Of a stretch of 64,000 nt of DNA, positions 17,454 to 26,492 are shown piece by piece. The position numbers and the translations under genes are program-made. The notes beneath the pieces were generated by a model, which saw only the letters and a program-made list of their open reading frames with translations, was not told the DNA's origin and did no database searches. The stretch comes from Traorella massiliensis. GTDB lineage: Bacteria; Bacillota_I; Bacilli_A; Erysipelotrichales; Erysipelotrichaceae. Each line of letters starts with the position of its first letter. The stretch's first letter is position 1. The stretch is taken from the NCBI RefSeq assembly GCF_900104665.1, contig NZ_LT629969.1, positions 186,001 through 250,000 on the forward strand, given 5' to 3'.

Positions 17454-18039
17454 TTATTGCTCTGGATAGATATTTCTTCCAGATTCATATGCTTCGTTTA
17501 AATGCTTCGTTTTGTCAATCTGAGGCTTTCCGTCAGTGTGACCACATCCGCCAGCCAAAAGCATACCTTTGTCTTTAAACCCAATATAATTTATAAATAC
17601 ATATTGATAATAGGATACAGCCTGTTCAAATGTCCAGAAATTATTACCTGCAGCTGTCATAAGAAGTGCACAATCTTTTATTGGGTATTTCTCATGTCTT
17701 CCAAATGGAGGGTTTTCATCTTTTATGGCTATACAATAAAATCGCTCAATAAATGCTTTTATTCTAGCAGACATTGACCAAAAATAAAGTGGAGACGCAA
17801 AAACAAGACAATCAGCCTCTTTGATTTTGGGTACTAGACTATTAAAAGCGTCTTTTTGAATGCACGGCTTTTCATAGCGGCATGCATTACACCCTAAGCA
17901 AGGTTTTACCTCATTTTTTACAAGTGAGATTACTTCAACTTTATGACCTTTTTCAGTAGCTCCTTTGGCAAAGCTTTCTACAAGCTGTGCAGTATTACCT
18001 TTTGCTTTTCCACTACTCTGAATTATAAGTATTTTTTCA
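17454..18039 (-). pseudogene. Flavodoxin/NADPH-dependent FMN reductase family, frame broken at start
   Basis: Reads as a full flavodoxin-fold protein of about 195 residues: KILIIQSSGKAKGNTAQLVE (phosphate-binding loop), the Cys motif CLGCNACRYEKPCIQKDAF, FASPLYFWSMSARIKAF and a C-terminal half ending in IYPEQ. The only well-placed ATG (AGAGG upstream) is followed by six A and then goes out of frame; seven A would restore the frame. No ATG, GTG or TTG opens the long frame before the internal Met near 17774. It could be silenced by tract slippage, decayed or mis-sequenced. Such proteins reduce quinones or FMN. Confidence 0.7.
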
Positions 18040-18431
18040 TATATCTAACCTCTCTGAAAATATATAGGATTTCTGGCATCTATTATGACCAATTCTTAAA
18101 TTCCACTCGGGAACTAATATATTATAAAATGAAATACATTGATAATCAATACCAATAATATATGCCATTTGTTCGCTTTATAGAAGATTTTTTCTATGAT
18201 CTTCATTTGTACATACTCATATGTTAATTATTTTCTGTATACATTCTAAGGTACTTTATCAGTAAAATAAACGTTCAGTCTGCTGCTTGTCAGCCAGATT
18301 ATATAGGTGGTTTTATTGAGAGAACATAATTTACTGATATTTAAATTCTTATTTTGGTTGCATTTGGGATTTATCCTTTTATTTTTAACCTACATATTTT
18401 ATAATTGTCACGATTTAATTTAATTATAAAG

Positions 18432-18450
18432 TTTCCTAAGTATTAGGAAA
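18432..18450. promoter_or_regulatory. Perfect palindromic operator candidate before the PTS operon
   Basis: TTTCCTAA-GTA-TTAGGAAA, 8-bp arms, about 85 nt upstream of the first PTS gene. A DNA site for the operon's PRD regulator or another regulator is plausible. In 18056-18536 I see no other gene. Confidence 0.5.
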
Positions 18451-18536
18451 TTTTATAATTCCTATCATTTAAGAATAAGGTATCTCTAAAATGTAAAAAA
18501 GTATTTTATTATATAGACAAGGAAAGGAGGGATAAA

Positions 18537-18848
18537 ATGGAAGATATAGTTATGATATGCTGTCAAATAATTTCTAAAGTTGGAGAAGCAAAAAGTTTAT
18601 TTGTTGAAGCTATGAGAAAAGCGAGAAAAAAAGAATATAATAATGTTAATGAGCTAATGAAAAAAGGTGAACAGCGAATGTTAGAAGGACAAAGAATTCA
18701 TGCTCAAATGCTACAGAAAAGTGCTTCTAAAGATGATAATTTAGAAATTAATTTATTACTCATTCATTCTGAAGACCAGATGTCAAGTGTAGAAACGATT
18801 TCCGTAATAGCGGAAGAATACATAGCTTTATGTAAAGAAATATTATGA
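18537..18848 (+). CDS. PTS lactose/cellobiose-family EIIA
   Basis: A 103-residue, all-helical EIIA that accepts phosphate from HPr. The phospho-accepting His lies in LLLIHSEDQMSSVET (about residue 79), the position of the conserved His in EIIA-Lac/Cel. The N-terminal VGEAKSLFVEAMRKARKKEY is typical of the trimeric helix bundle. AAAGGAGGG precedes the ATG. First gene of a sugar operon; its stop overlaps the following frame. Confidence 0.9.
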   Translation: MEDIVMICCQIISKVGEAKSLFVEAMRKARKKEYNNVNELMKKGEQRMLEGQRIHAQMLQKSASKDDNLEINLLLIHSEDQMSSVETISVIAEEYIALCKEIL

Positions 18849-18856
18849 GGTGGATT

Positions 18857-19177
18857 ATGAGAAAATTTTATTTGTTTTGCAATATGGGAATGTCAACAAG
18901 TTTATTATCGCAGTCAATGCAAGAAGCAGCTACGAAATATAAATTACCAGTGATGGTTAAAGCATTCTCTTTTACAGAGATTGATGAAAAAATTAAAAAT
19001 GATACTCCTGATGTTATATTGTTAGGTCCGCAGATTGGATTTAGAAGTGAAACAATTACTGAAAAATATAAGCAAATTCCGATTGGAGTAATATCTGCAG
19101 AAAATTATGGAATGGTTAATGGTGAAGCAGTATTAAAACAAGCTATTTATTTACTTAAAACATTTAATAAAAAATAA
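18857..19177 (+). CDS. PTS lactose/cellobiose-family EIIB
   Basis: About 106 residues. The phosphocysteine is in YLFCNMGMSTSLLSQSM (residue 7), the EIIB-Cel P-loop. PDVILLGPQIGFR is the second family motif. I chose the ATG at 18857 (MRKFYLF) because GAGGT lies 5 nt before it; the ATG at 18845 overlaps the EIIA stop and lacks a site. It passes phosphate from EIIA to the incoming sugar. Confidence 0.9.
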   Translation: MRKFYLFCNMGMSTSLLSQSMQEAATKYKLPVMVKAFSFTEIDEKIKNDTPDVILLGPQIGFRSETITEKYKQIPIGVISAENYGMVNGEAVLKQAIYLLKTFNKK

Positions 19178-19192
19178 AAGGAGGAGAAACCA

Positions 19193-20482
19193 ATGAAAAA
19201 AAGCTTAGATAAATTAATTAATGTATGTAATAAAATTTCACAAAATCAATACATGACAATAATATTTCAGGCATTTACACCAACTATGCCATTGCTGATT
19301 ATATGTTCTATGTTTATGATCATAATTAGTTTTCCAGTAGAGTCTGTAGCCAATTTTATAAATTCTATTCAAATTGGTGAAGCATCATTATTCAATATTT
19401 TATTGCAGGGCACAAACGCATGCTTTAGCTTTCTTGGCCTATATATGGTTGTTGGTACTGCCTATGCTTATGCTAAAGTTAAAAATCTTGAAAGAATCAA
19501 TCTATGTATTTTAGCTATGGGATGCTATTTTTTGATTATGGGTGATCTTTCAACGGATCGAACAGGTTCCAATGGTATAATGATTGGAATTGTTACAGCA
19601 TTATTTGTAGGATATATTTATGAAAAAATACATAATAAAGGCTGGCGGATAGCATTGCCTAAAGGTACTCCTGAGGCCGTTGCTGATTCATTTATATCTT
19701 TGATTCCTTCAGCTATAGTAATTTGTATATTTTTATTGGTTTTCCTTGTAACTTCTGCATTTGGATATAATACATTTGATTTAATTAATATATTATTAAA
19801 TAATTCATTGGGAATGGTAGCGACTTCTGTATGGGGATATATGTTTTTATATCTAATTAAAATGGTACTTTGGGTATTTGGGATTAATAGTGCTTTTGTA
19901 CAAACTATTTGTATGCCTTATTTTTATCGAAATGATGCCATAAATTTAGCTTACTTTACTAAAGGAATAGGCAATCCGGAAATTTTGACAAGTTTTTTTG
20001 AATATCATTATGCTGGTTATGGTGGTGCTGGCAGTGTGCTGGCACTAGTTATTGCAATGTTTATTTTTGGAAAATCAAGACGATCAAAAAAAGTCCGCGG
20101 AATTTCCTTGATACCAGCACTATTTAATATTTCAGAACCACTAGTTTATGGATTACCAATGATGTTAAATCCCTATATTGCAGTTCCTTTTATTTTAGTA
20201 CCAATTGTTAATATTGGGTTATCATATTTTGCAACAAGTATTGGATTGGTTGCATTTACTAATGGTGCTTCTATTGCATGGACTTGTCCAGTTATTATTT
20301 CAGGATTTTTAGCTGGTGGAATATCTGTCGCATTAATGCAATTAGTTTTGGTAATTATAGATGTTTTAATATATGCACCTTTCTTTATAGCTCTTGATAG
20401 AACATATCTTAACCAAGAAGAAACAGAAACAATCACTTTAACAGATGCTGATAGCATTGATCTGGAAAATGTAGATTTGTAG
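19193..20482 (+). CDS. PTS cellobiose-family EIIC permease
   Basis: A 429-residue membrane permease with about ten hydrophobic segments. Family features are IFQAFTPTMPLLIICSMFMI at the first helix and the C-terminal loop FNISEPLVYGLPMMLNPY, which contains the substrate-binding Glu. EIIC-Cel permeases take up beta-linked disaccharides such as cellobiose, chitobiose and lactose. Next to a MupG-type glycosidase, a GlcNAc/MurNAc-type substrate is an attractive guess, but it is inference. AAAGGAGGAG precedes the ATG. Confidence 0.9.
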   Translation: MKKSLDKLINVCNKISQNQYMTIIFQAFTPTMPLLIICSMFMIIISFPVESVANFINSIQIGEASLFNILLQGTNACFSFLGLYMVVGTAYAYAKVKNLERINLCILAMGCYFLIMGDLSTDRTGSNGIMIGIVTALFVGYIYEKIHNKGWRIALPKGTPEAVADSFISLIPSAIVICIFLLVFLVTSAFGYNTFDLINILLNNSLGMVATSVWGYMFLYLIKMVLWVFGINSAFVQTICMPYFYRNDAINLAYFTKGIGNPEILTSFFEYHYAGYGGAGSVLALVIAMFIFGKSRRSKKVRGISLIPALFNISEPLVYGLPMMLNPYIAVPFILVPIVNIGLSYFATSIGLVAFTNGASIAWTCPVIISGFLAGGISVALMQLVLVIIDVLIYAPFFIALDRTYLNQEETETITLTDADSIDLENVDL

Positions 20483-20511
20483 TAGAAATGGTAAAAAAAT
20501 TGGAGGTTAAA

Positions 20512-21675
20512 ATGAAATTAGGAGTATCAGTATATCCAGAACAGGAAACAATAGAAGAAATTGAAAATTATTTAAAGCTTGCTAATAATTATGGATTTAC
20601 TCGTGTATTTACAAGTTTATTTTCTGTACAGGATGATAAAAGTAAAATCATTTCTTATTTTAAAAAATTGTCTGAAATAGCTCATAATAATCATATGGAA
20701 GTGATTGGCGACTGCAATTCAAAATTTATGCAAAAAATGGAAGCTACGCCTTCAGATTTATCTGTATTTGAAGAAATGGGATTTGACGTATTGAGAATGG
20801 ATGGGGTTTTTGGTGATTACCGAGATTTAGAAATGATTGAAAATAAATATGGAATAAAAATTGAATTAAATGCAAGTGAAATGCAGGCTGTAGAGGGAAT
20901 ACTAGAAGCAGGAGGTAATCCTAAAAAAATAATGGCTTCATATAATTTTTATCCATTAAGAAATACTGGGGCGAGCCCGGAAGATGTAATAAAGGTAAAT
21001 AATTTTTTTGAAAAAAAAGGTATTGAAGTTGAAATTTTTATATCGTCGGCAGTAGAAAATGCCCATGGGCCATGGCCTCTTAGGGATGGACTTCCAACTA
21101 TAGAAATGCATCGTGATATACCACCATCTTTGCAGCTTAAACATTTGCTTGCAATGGGAGGAATCAGTTCAGTTATATTTGGAAATGGTCATGCCTCAAA
21201 AGAAGAGTTCGAAGATATTCAGAAAGTGATAAAAGAATCATATGTTACGGTAACAGATAAAGAAGGCATTTTTAAGGGCAATACTCATTTTGTTCCTGAA
21301 GGAGATATTTTGAGAATACCATTAACAATTATAGTGAACGAAAATATCAGTAAAGATGAAATGGATATTCTATTTAGTTATGATAAACATAATGTGGCAG
21401 AATATAATCATACGATATTTAGATCGAGATGGTCACGTTGTGTATTTACAAATAGTGATATAGCTTCTATTAAAGCAAATAAAGAATATTATAGTCCTGG
21501 AGATATTATTATTATCAACAATATCATTCCTAGATATATGGGTGAACTACATATTGTGAGAAAAGCTATTAAAGCAGAACCATATCATAATTATGTGGGT
21601 CATATTATTGACGAAGAGATGTTTCTTCTAGAGTATCTAGATCCAGGAAAATGTTTTTCTTTTGTAAGAAAATAA
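20512..21675 (+). CDS. MupG/DUF871 family TIM-barrel glycosidase
   Basis: About 387 residues of the DUF871 family, whose studied member MupG of S. aureus is a 6-phospho-N-acetylmuramidase that splits PTS-imported MurNAc6P-GlcNAc. An N-terminal TIM barrel (LGVSVYPEQET, VIGDCNSKFM, DVLRMDGVFG, ELNASEM, MASYNFYPLRNTG) is followed by a cyclophilin-like C-terminal domain from about residue 260. TGGAGG sets the start at 20512. The position inside a PTS operon fits a phospho-disaccharide hydrolase. No murQ etherase is present, so MurNAc6P breakdown is not explained here. Confidence 0.85.
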   Translation: MKLGVSVYPEQETIEEIENYLKLANNYGFTRVFTSLFSVQDDKSKIISYFKKLSEIAHNNHMEVIGDCNSKFMQKMEATPSDLSVFEEMGFDVLRMDGVFGDYRDLEMIENKYGIKIELNASEMQAVEGILEAGGNPKKIMASYNFYPLRNTGASPEDVIKVNNFFEKKGIEVEIFISSAVENAHGPWPLRDGLPTIEMHRDIPPSLQLKHLLAMGGISSVIFGNGHASKEEFEDIQKVIKESYVTVTDKEGIFKGNTHFVPEGDILRIPLTIIVNENISKDEMDILFSYDKHNVAEYNHTIFRSRWSRCVFTNSDIASIKANKEYYSPGDIIIINNIIPRYMGELHIVRKAIKAEPYHNYVGHIIDEEMFLLEYLDPGKCFSFVRK

Positions 21676-21694
21676 AATATTATTAAGAAAGGAA

Positions 21695-21764
21695 TATTCA
21701 ACTTAACCATGGAGATTTATTAAACAAAAATAAAGATTGACACAAGTTGAATAAATGGTATTTT
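21695..21764 (+). promoter_or_regulatory. Promoter of the PRD regulator with flanking inverted repeat
   Basis: TTGACA (21737-21742), 16 bp, TATTTT (21759-21764), then 6 nt to the ATG at 21771, which predicts a leaderless message. Ten-bp arms TATTCAACTT (21695-21704) and AAGTTGAATA (21744-21753) form an inverted repeat, and the right arm sits between the two promoter boxes. Autoregulation is a reasonable inference. Confidence 0.5.
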
Positions 21765-21770
21765 ATAATT

Positions 21771-23663
21771 ATGCTAAATAAGAGACAGTTTTTCATATTA
21801 GAAATTTTAAAACAAAGAAAAGATTATATCACTGGTAAAGAATTATCAGAGCTTTTTAAAGTGACTGATAGAACAATTCGTAATGATATACTAAATATAA
21901 ATATTGTTTATGATGATATTATTATAGCAAATAAAAGATTTGGTTATAAGTTGTGTGAAAATTCCTTTCTTGATGATGAAATATCAGCTGCTCCAACAAC
22001 TAAAGATGAAACAGCTCATGCTATACTCAGAAAACTTTTATTGGCAAAAGACAATTCAGTTCGAATTCAGAAGCTTGCTGAGGAATTATATATCAGTGAT
22101 TATTTAATCAAAAAAGACATTAAGCTTTTAAATAATATGATTTCCAAGTTTGGTTCACTTATAATAGAAAGGAAACATAATTGTCTGGTTTTAAGTGGTA
22201 AAGATGAAGAAAAGAAACAATTATTAAGTGAATTAATAAAAAAAGAAGCTAAAGGAAATTTTGCCAATATTACCTCAGTTGCAAAATTATTTGAAGGATT
22301 TGATTTGGTTTATCTGAAAGATAAATTGTTAAAAATTTTATCTAATAAAAATTATCAAATAAAAATCGAATATATACCTTTAATCATGATACATATAGGT
22401 GTAATAGTTAGTCTTGCCAAATATGATAAAGGAATGGAATTTTCTGAAAAAGATGAAGTTCCCATAAATCTAGAGGAATCAATTCTGGTTGAATACTTCA
22501 ATTCCATAAAAAAAGAGATGGGCATCAATATTTCGTATTATGAGATTAAAGAAGTTGCGTACTTATTACATTCTGTAAGGTTAGCAGAACGGCCAGCGAA
22601 TAATCAAAATAGTAATATGACAGTGTTAGAAATAATTAATGCTATTAAAGATACTATTTATGAAAATTATGGCATTGATTTCAAAGATGATTTTCTTTTT
22701 ACAAACAGTCTTTCGTTACATTTAGAATCTTTATTTAAACGAATAAAAGAAAATAACGAATCAATTAATAATGTGTACCTATCTGATATAAAAAGTAAAT
22801 TTCCGCTTTTATTTGAAATGGCCGTAACATCAAAGAAAATTATAGACAAATATTTGAATACTTCTATAAATGAAGATGAGATTGGACTTCTTTGTTTGCA
22901 TTTTGGTACTGCTTATGATAGATATATTCAAAATGATAAATATAAAGTTTTGTTGATTTCACCTTTAGGGGCAGCAACGACTGAAAATTGTATGACAAAA
23001 ATAAATAAATCTTTCAATTCAAAACTAAACATTGTAGATGTATCTGCATATTTAGATGAAGTAAATATCAATAAGCAAAATATTGACTTTGTATTGACTA
23101 CCATTCCTTTAAGAACTACACAGATAATTAATATTCCTATTATTGAAATCAATGTTTTTTTAACAAGCGAAGATGAATTTATGATACATAAGGTGTTGTT
23201 AGAGTTAGATGAAAAAAAGAATGCGAAATTGGTTCAAGAGTTTAAAAATAAATATGTAAAAAAAGAATTATTTTATACTTATTTTTCGAGTAAAAAACCA
23301 AAAGAAATAATTAAAGTTATTACAGATGATATGGTGAAATTTGGGTATGTAGATGAGACATATTTTGAGCGTATTATGGAAAGAGAGCAGGCGGCATCAA
23401 CAAGCTTTAAAAATGGTTTTGCATTACCCCATGCTACGGACTTTTCTGCAAAAAAAACAGCTGTTTCTATTTCAGTTTTAAGTAAACCAATCATATGGGG
23501 ATCATATCCAATCTCTGTTATTGTTTTACTTGCTATTTCTGAAGATGATAAAAATGTTTTTCGTTTCTTTGTGGAACATATTGGAAAATTATTCAATGAC
23601 CCAAAGACAGCTGCTCAATTAATCAATGCAAACTCTTATTTCGAATTTATAAAATATTTATGA
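21771..23663 (+). CDS. BglG/MtlR-type PRD regulator with EIIA domain
   Basis: About 630 residues. An N-terminal HTH (RKDYITGKELSELFKVTDRTIRNDI, DeoR/HTH_11 type) is followed by a second HTH, two PRD domains (about residues 180-400, with phosphorylatable His such as HIGVIVS and HSVRLAERP), an EIIB-like segment, and a C-terminal EIIA of the fructose/mannitol type with active-site His in NGFALPHATDF. PTS-dependent phosphorylation should control its activity on the operon. I chose the ATG at 21771 (MLNKRQFFILE); the upstream TTG at 21747 would place the promoter inside the gene. Confidence 0.88.
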   Translation: MLNKRQFFILEILKQRKDYITGKELSELFKVTDRTIRNDILNINIVYDDIIIANKRFGYKLCENSFLDDEISAAPTTKDETAHAILRKLLLAKDNSVRIQKLAEELYISDYLIKKDIKLLNNMISKFGSLIIERKHNCLVLSGKDEEKKQLLSELIKKEAKGNFANITSVAKLFEGFDLVYLKDKLLKILSNKNYQIKIEYIPLIMIHIGVIVSLAKYDKGMEFSEKDEVPINLEESILVEYFNSIKKEMGINISYYEIKEVAYLLHSVRLAERPANNQNSNMTVLEIINAIKDTIYENYGIDFKDDFLFTNSLSLHLESLFKRIKENNESINNVYLSDIKSKFPLLFEMAVTSKKIIDKYLNTSINEDEIGLLCLHFGTAYDRYIQNDKYKVLLISPLGAATTENCMTKINKSFNSKLNIVDVSAYLDEVNINKQNIDFVLTTIPLRTTQIINIPIIEINVFLTSEDEFMIHKVLLELDEKKNAKLVQEFKNKYVKKELFYTYFSSKKPKEIIKVITDDMVKFGYVDETYFERIMEREQAASTSFKNGFALPHATDFSAKKTAVSISVLSKPIIWGSYPISVIVLLAISEDDKNVFRFFVEHIGKLFNDPKTAAQLINANSYFEFIKYL

Positions 23664-23681
23664 AAAGAGAGGGATAATACA

Positions 23682-24053
23682 ATGTTTACTAAAATATCTA
23701 CAAAAAAAGCGCCAGCAGCAATTGGACCATATTCTCAAGCAATACTTTTAAATGATTTTTTATTTGTATCAGGACAATTACCTATTGATCCAGATACAAG
23801 TAATATTGCTTCCACAATAGAGGAACAGACTCGGCAAGTCATGAAAAATCTTAAAGCAATACTAAAAGAAGCAAAAATGACAACAGATAATGTTATTAAA
23901 ACAACCTGTTTTTTAGCTAATATGGAAGATTTTTCTGTATTCAATCAAATTTATAGTGAAACATTTACAAATTGCCCGGCTCGATCTTGTGTAGCTGTTA
24001 AAGAGTTACCAAAAGGAGTATTATGTGAAATAGAGGTAATCGCACATATTTAA
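23682..24053 (+). CDS. RidA/YjgF-family enamine/imine deaminase
   Basis: A 123-residue RidA protein. Family landmarks are the N-terminal APAAIGPYSQAI, FVSGQLPIDP, and a C-terminal PARSCVAVKELPKG with the Arg that binds the carboxylate, then CEIEVIA with Glu. RidA hydrolyses reactive 2-aminoacrylate and related imines released by PLP enzymes. It sits 18 nt before a PLP aminotransferase, which suggests it handles an enamine or imine formed by that enzyme. Confidence 0.92.
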   Translation: MFTKISTKKAPAAIGPYSQAILLNDFLFVSGQLPIDPDTSNIASTIEEQTRQVMKNLKAILKEAKMTTDNVIKTTCFLANMEDFSVFNQIYSETFTNCPARSCVAVKELPKGVLCEIEVIAHI

Positions 24054-24070
24054 TATAAAAAGGTGGACAA

Positions 24071-25306
24071 ATGAAAAACAAAATGATAGACGCATTTAAA
24101 TATGCACAAGGAGGATTGTTTAGTAAGGTTGAAAAAGCAGATGTAGGCGGATCATATCAAGAAATGGAAAGAAAGGGAATCCGTCTGATGGGATGGGCTG
24201 ACCCATTTATGCCAGATTATTCTTTACCTGCTCATGTGAAAAAAGCGCTTATGACGGAAATAGATCAGGCAGCTGCTCCACACTATACCGCTCCTATTGG
24301 AAATCAAGAATTGAAAAATGAAATTGCAAAAAAATTAAAAGAGAAGAATCATTTAAAAGTTGATCCTTGTAGAAATATTCTTATCACACCTGGATCTGAT
24401 AGTGGTCTTTATTTTGCAATTTTACCTTTTATTGATCAAGGTGATGAAGTATTGATTCCATCTCCTAGTTATCCAAATAACTTCTTGAACATTTCGATTA
24501 TGAAAGGAAAACCTATCAGTGTTCCTTTAAGTAAAGAAGAACATTATCAACTGAATGAAGAAATATTGGAGAAGTATTGTACTCCTAGGACTAAAATGAT
24601 TCTATTAACACATCCGAATAACCCTACAACAACAGTGTTTAATAAAAAGTCATTGGAGATATTGAGAAACTTTGTTATTAAACATGATCTTATACTTGTT
24701 TGTGATCAAGCGTTTGAGGATTTTTGCTATGAAAATGAATTTATTACTCCGGCATCATTAGAAGGAATGTTTGAGAGGACAATCACTGTTTTTTCTTTTT
24801 CAAAAGGAATGGGACTTAGCGGATTAAGAGTAGGATATCTTGTATGTAGTGATATTATAATGGATTCTATGTTTGCAAATGCCGTTTCTGTATTAGGTGC
24901 TACGAATACAATGTGTCAACGTGCAATCATTCCGGCTTTGAAAGATTCTTCTTTTATGAATGAATTTAAAGAAGCTTTTGATTATCGCCGGCATCAGGTT
25001 TTTAAAATAATAAATTCAATTCCAAACGTTTCTATGGATTTGCCTGAATCAGGTTTTTTAGGATGGATTGATGTCTCTAAGATTGGAAATTCTTCCGAAA
25101 TCGTTTCTTATTTAATACGAGAAGCTAAAGTTTCTGTAAATGATGGTATAAATTATGGTATAGGTGGAGAGGGCCATTTAAGAATTGTATTAGGTGTATA
25201 TAAAGATAATGATAAAGTAATTAATGCATTATATAGCATAAAGGATGCATTAATAAAATGGCAAAATTTATCTAAGAAAGACCAGGTGATAGATATTAAG
25301 ATATAG
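24071..25306 (+). CDS. Class I/II PLP aminotransferase
   Basis: A 411-residue fold-type I aminotransferase. Cofactor residues are visible: HPNNPTT (Asn), VCDQAFEDF (Asp and nearby aromatic), FSFSKGMGLSGLRVGYL with the Schiff-base Lys, and the C-terminal LRIVLG with the substrate-carboxylate Arg. It resembles aspartate/alanine-type or beta-lyase-like members. Its place at the end of a PTS-glycosidase-RidA operon implies processing of an amino-acid-linked or amino-sugar substrate; the true substrate is unknown. Confidence 0.85.
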   Translation: MKNKMIDAFKYAQGGLFSKVEKADVGGSYQEMERKGIRLMGWADPFMPDYSLPAHVKKALMTEIDQAAAPHYTAPIGNQELKNEIAKKLKEKNHLKVDPCRNILITPGSDSGLYFAILPFIDQGDEVLIPSPSYPNNFLNISIMKGKPISVPLSKEEHYQLNEEILEKYCTPRTKMILLTHPNNPTTTVFNKKSLEILRNFVIKHDLILVCDQAFEDFCYENEFITPASLEGMFERTITVFSFSKGMGLSGLRVGYLVCSDIIMDSMFANAVSVLGATNTMCQRAIIPALKDSSFMNEFKEAFDYRRHQVFKIINSIPNVSMDLPESGFLGWIDVSKIGNSSEIVSYLIREAKVSVNDGINYGIGGEGHLRIVLGVYKDNDKVINALYSIKDALIKWQNLSKKDQVIDIKI

Positions 25307-25350
25307 CACCGATAGTATTGCCACACGATTTGATGATACCAAATAACGTT

Positions 25351-25382
25351 AAAAAAGCTATCGAAATGTGATAGCTTTTTTA
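25351..25382 (+). terminator. Terminator of the PTS/RidA/aminotransferase operon
   Basis: Perfect stem AAAAAAGCTATC / GATAGCTTTTTT with a 7-nt loop and a T-run. Confidence 0.9.
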
Positions 25383-25399
25383 TGTATGTGTGGACCGTC

Positions 25400-25763
25400 A
25401 CGATAAATATTATTTTAATGTAAATCCTTTTTTTATTGATGGTATATATCGTTTTTGATTTCTGTTTATATTGTATAAAAGGACTACGATTCGCGAATGA
25501 TGATATGTACTCAAATCATTGATTTGCTTGTCTTTATGAATGGTGACTCTTTCCATGAGTACCTACAATCAAGATATTTGTAGTGAGAAATTTTGAAGAT
25601 AATATTGAAGTGATCGAGAAGAGGTTTAGGGATTTTAAAAGGTCTTTTATAGCTATTATTTATAAATAAGGAATTGTCCATTCTCAATAGCAGTAGAGAT
25701 AGAATTCAATTGAGATTTTGAAATATTCAAAACAAAAGAAATAATTTGATCGATTTCATCCAT
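25400..25763 (-). pseudogene. Degenerate 5' remnant of an insertion sequence (ISL3-like)
   Basis: On the minus strand a 35-codon frame beginning MDEIDQIISFVLNI (start near 25763) is followed, in a shifted frame, by THGKSHHS and then a piece with HSRIVVLLYNINRNQKRYI. The pattern resembles the N-terminal region of ISL3 transposases with its zinc-ribbon cysteines lost. Frames are broken and the rest is absent. The call rests on pattern memory only. Confidence 0.35.
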
Positions 25764-25816
25764 AAAAAATACCTTCTATAAATAACGGTTTACAGAACCA
25801 TTATCTCATAGAAGGT
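25764..25816 (-). terminator. Terminator after yggS
   Basis: Long minus-strand hairpin with outer arms ACCTTCTAT / ATAGAAGGT and inner pairs ATAA/TTAT and GGTT/AACC, followed by six T. Confidence 0.8.
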
Positions 25817-25825
25817 GATAGACGA

Positions 25826-26455
25826 TTATTTTGAATAATCACGTTTTCCGAAAATATCGCTTCCGATATGTACCATCGTTGTTCCATGACGCAGTGCAAT
25901 CTTGTAATCATGGCTCATACCCATGGATAATTCTTGAAAGTGATATTTATTTTTTAACTGTTCTGCCTTACAAAAGACTTCTTCAATTCTCTTTTCATCA
26001 TCCGTATTCGGACCGATGACCATCAGCCCTTTGATCATGACATGCTTATAAGCATGTGTCAAGACATCCTCTAATTCATCTTCATCAAAACCAAACTTCG
26101 TTTCTTCATGAGCAAGGTTTACCTGCAACAAGACATTGACGATAATATCTTTTTTTTGAGCTTCCTTTTCAATGGTTTCCAATAAATGAAGCGAATCAAC
26201 AGAATGAATAAGAACGACCTTATCTACGATATATTTCACTTTATTTGTCTGTAAGTGACCGATCATATGCCAGCGTATATCTTCATCAGGCCGATATTTT
26301 TCAAGCAGCTCCTGTACCTTGTTTTCACCAAAGTCAAGCTGTCCGGTCTGGATGGCTTCATCGATACAATTGCGGGGATAAGTTTTGCTGACGGCAATTA
26401 AACGAACATTTTCTGGTAAAGTATTTTTAATTCTGTAAATATTTTCTTGAATCAT
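25826..26455 (-). CDS. yggS: YggS/PLPBP-family PLP homeostasis protein
   Basis: About 209 residues, alanine-racemase-like barrel that carries PLP. The Lys that binds PLP is in LIAVSKTYP; other signatures are FGENKVQELLEKY, WHMIGHLQTNK and LSMGMSHDYKIALRHGTTMVHIGSDIFG. It buffers PLP and affects amino-acid and keto-acid balance. I prefer the ATG at 26455 (MIQENIYR); 26461 is also possible. No clear ribosome-binding site is seen just after the rpmB terminator. Confidence 0.92.
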   Translation of the reverse strand: MIQENIYRIKNTLPENVRLIAVSKTYPRNCIDEAIQTGQLDFGENKVQELLEKYRPDEDIRWHMIGHLQTNKVKYIVDKVVLIHSVDSLHLLETIEKEAQKKDIIVNVLLQVNLAHEETKFGFDEDELEDVLTHAYKHVMIKGLMVIGPNTDDEKRIEEVFCKAEQLKNKYHFQELSMGMSHDYKIALRHGTTMVHIGSDIFGKRDYSK

Positions 26456-26464
26456 GACCATAAA

Positions 26465-26492
26465 CAAAAAAACAGGATTACATACCCTGTTT
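26465..26492 (-). terminator. Terminator overlapping the end of rpmB
   Basis: AAACAGG / CCTGTTT stem followed on the minus strand by seven T. The right arm includes part of the coding end of rpmB. Confidence 0.75.
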
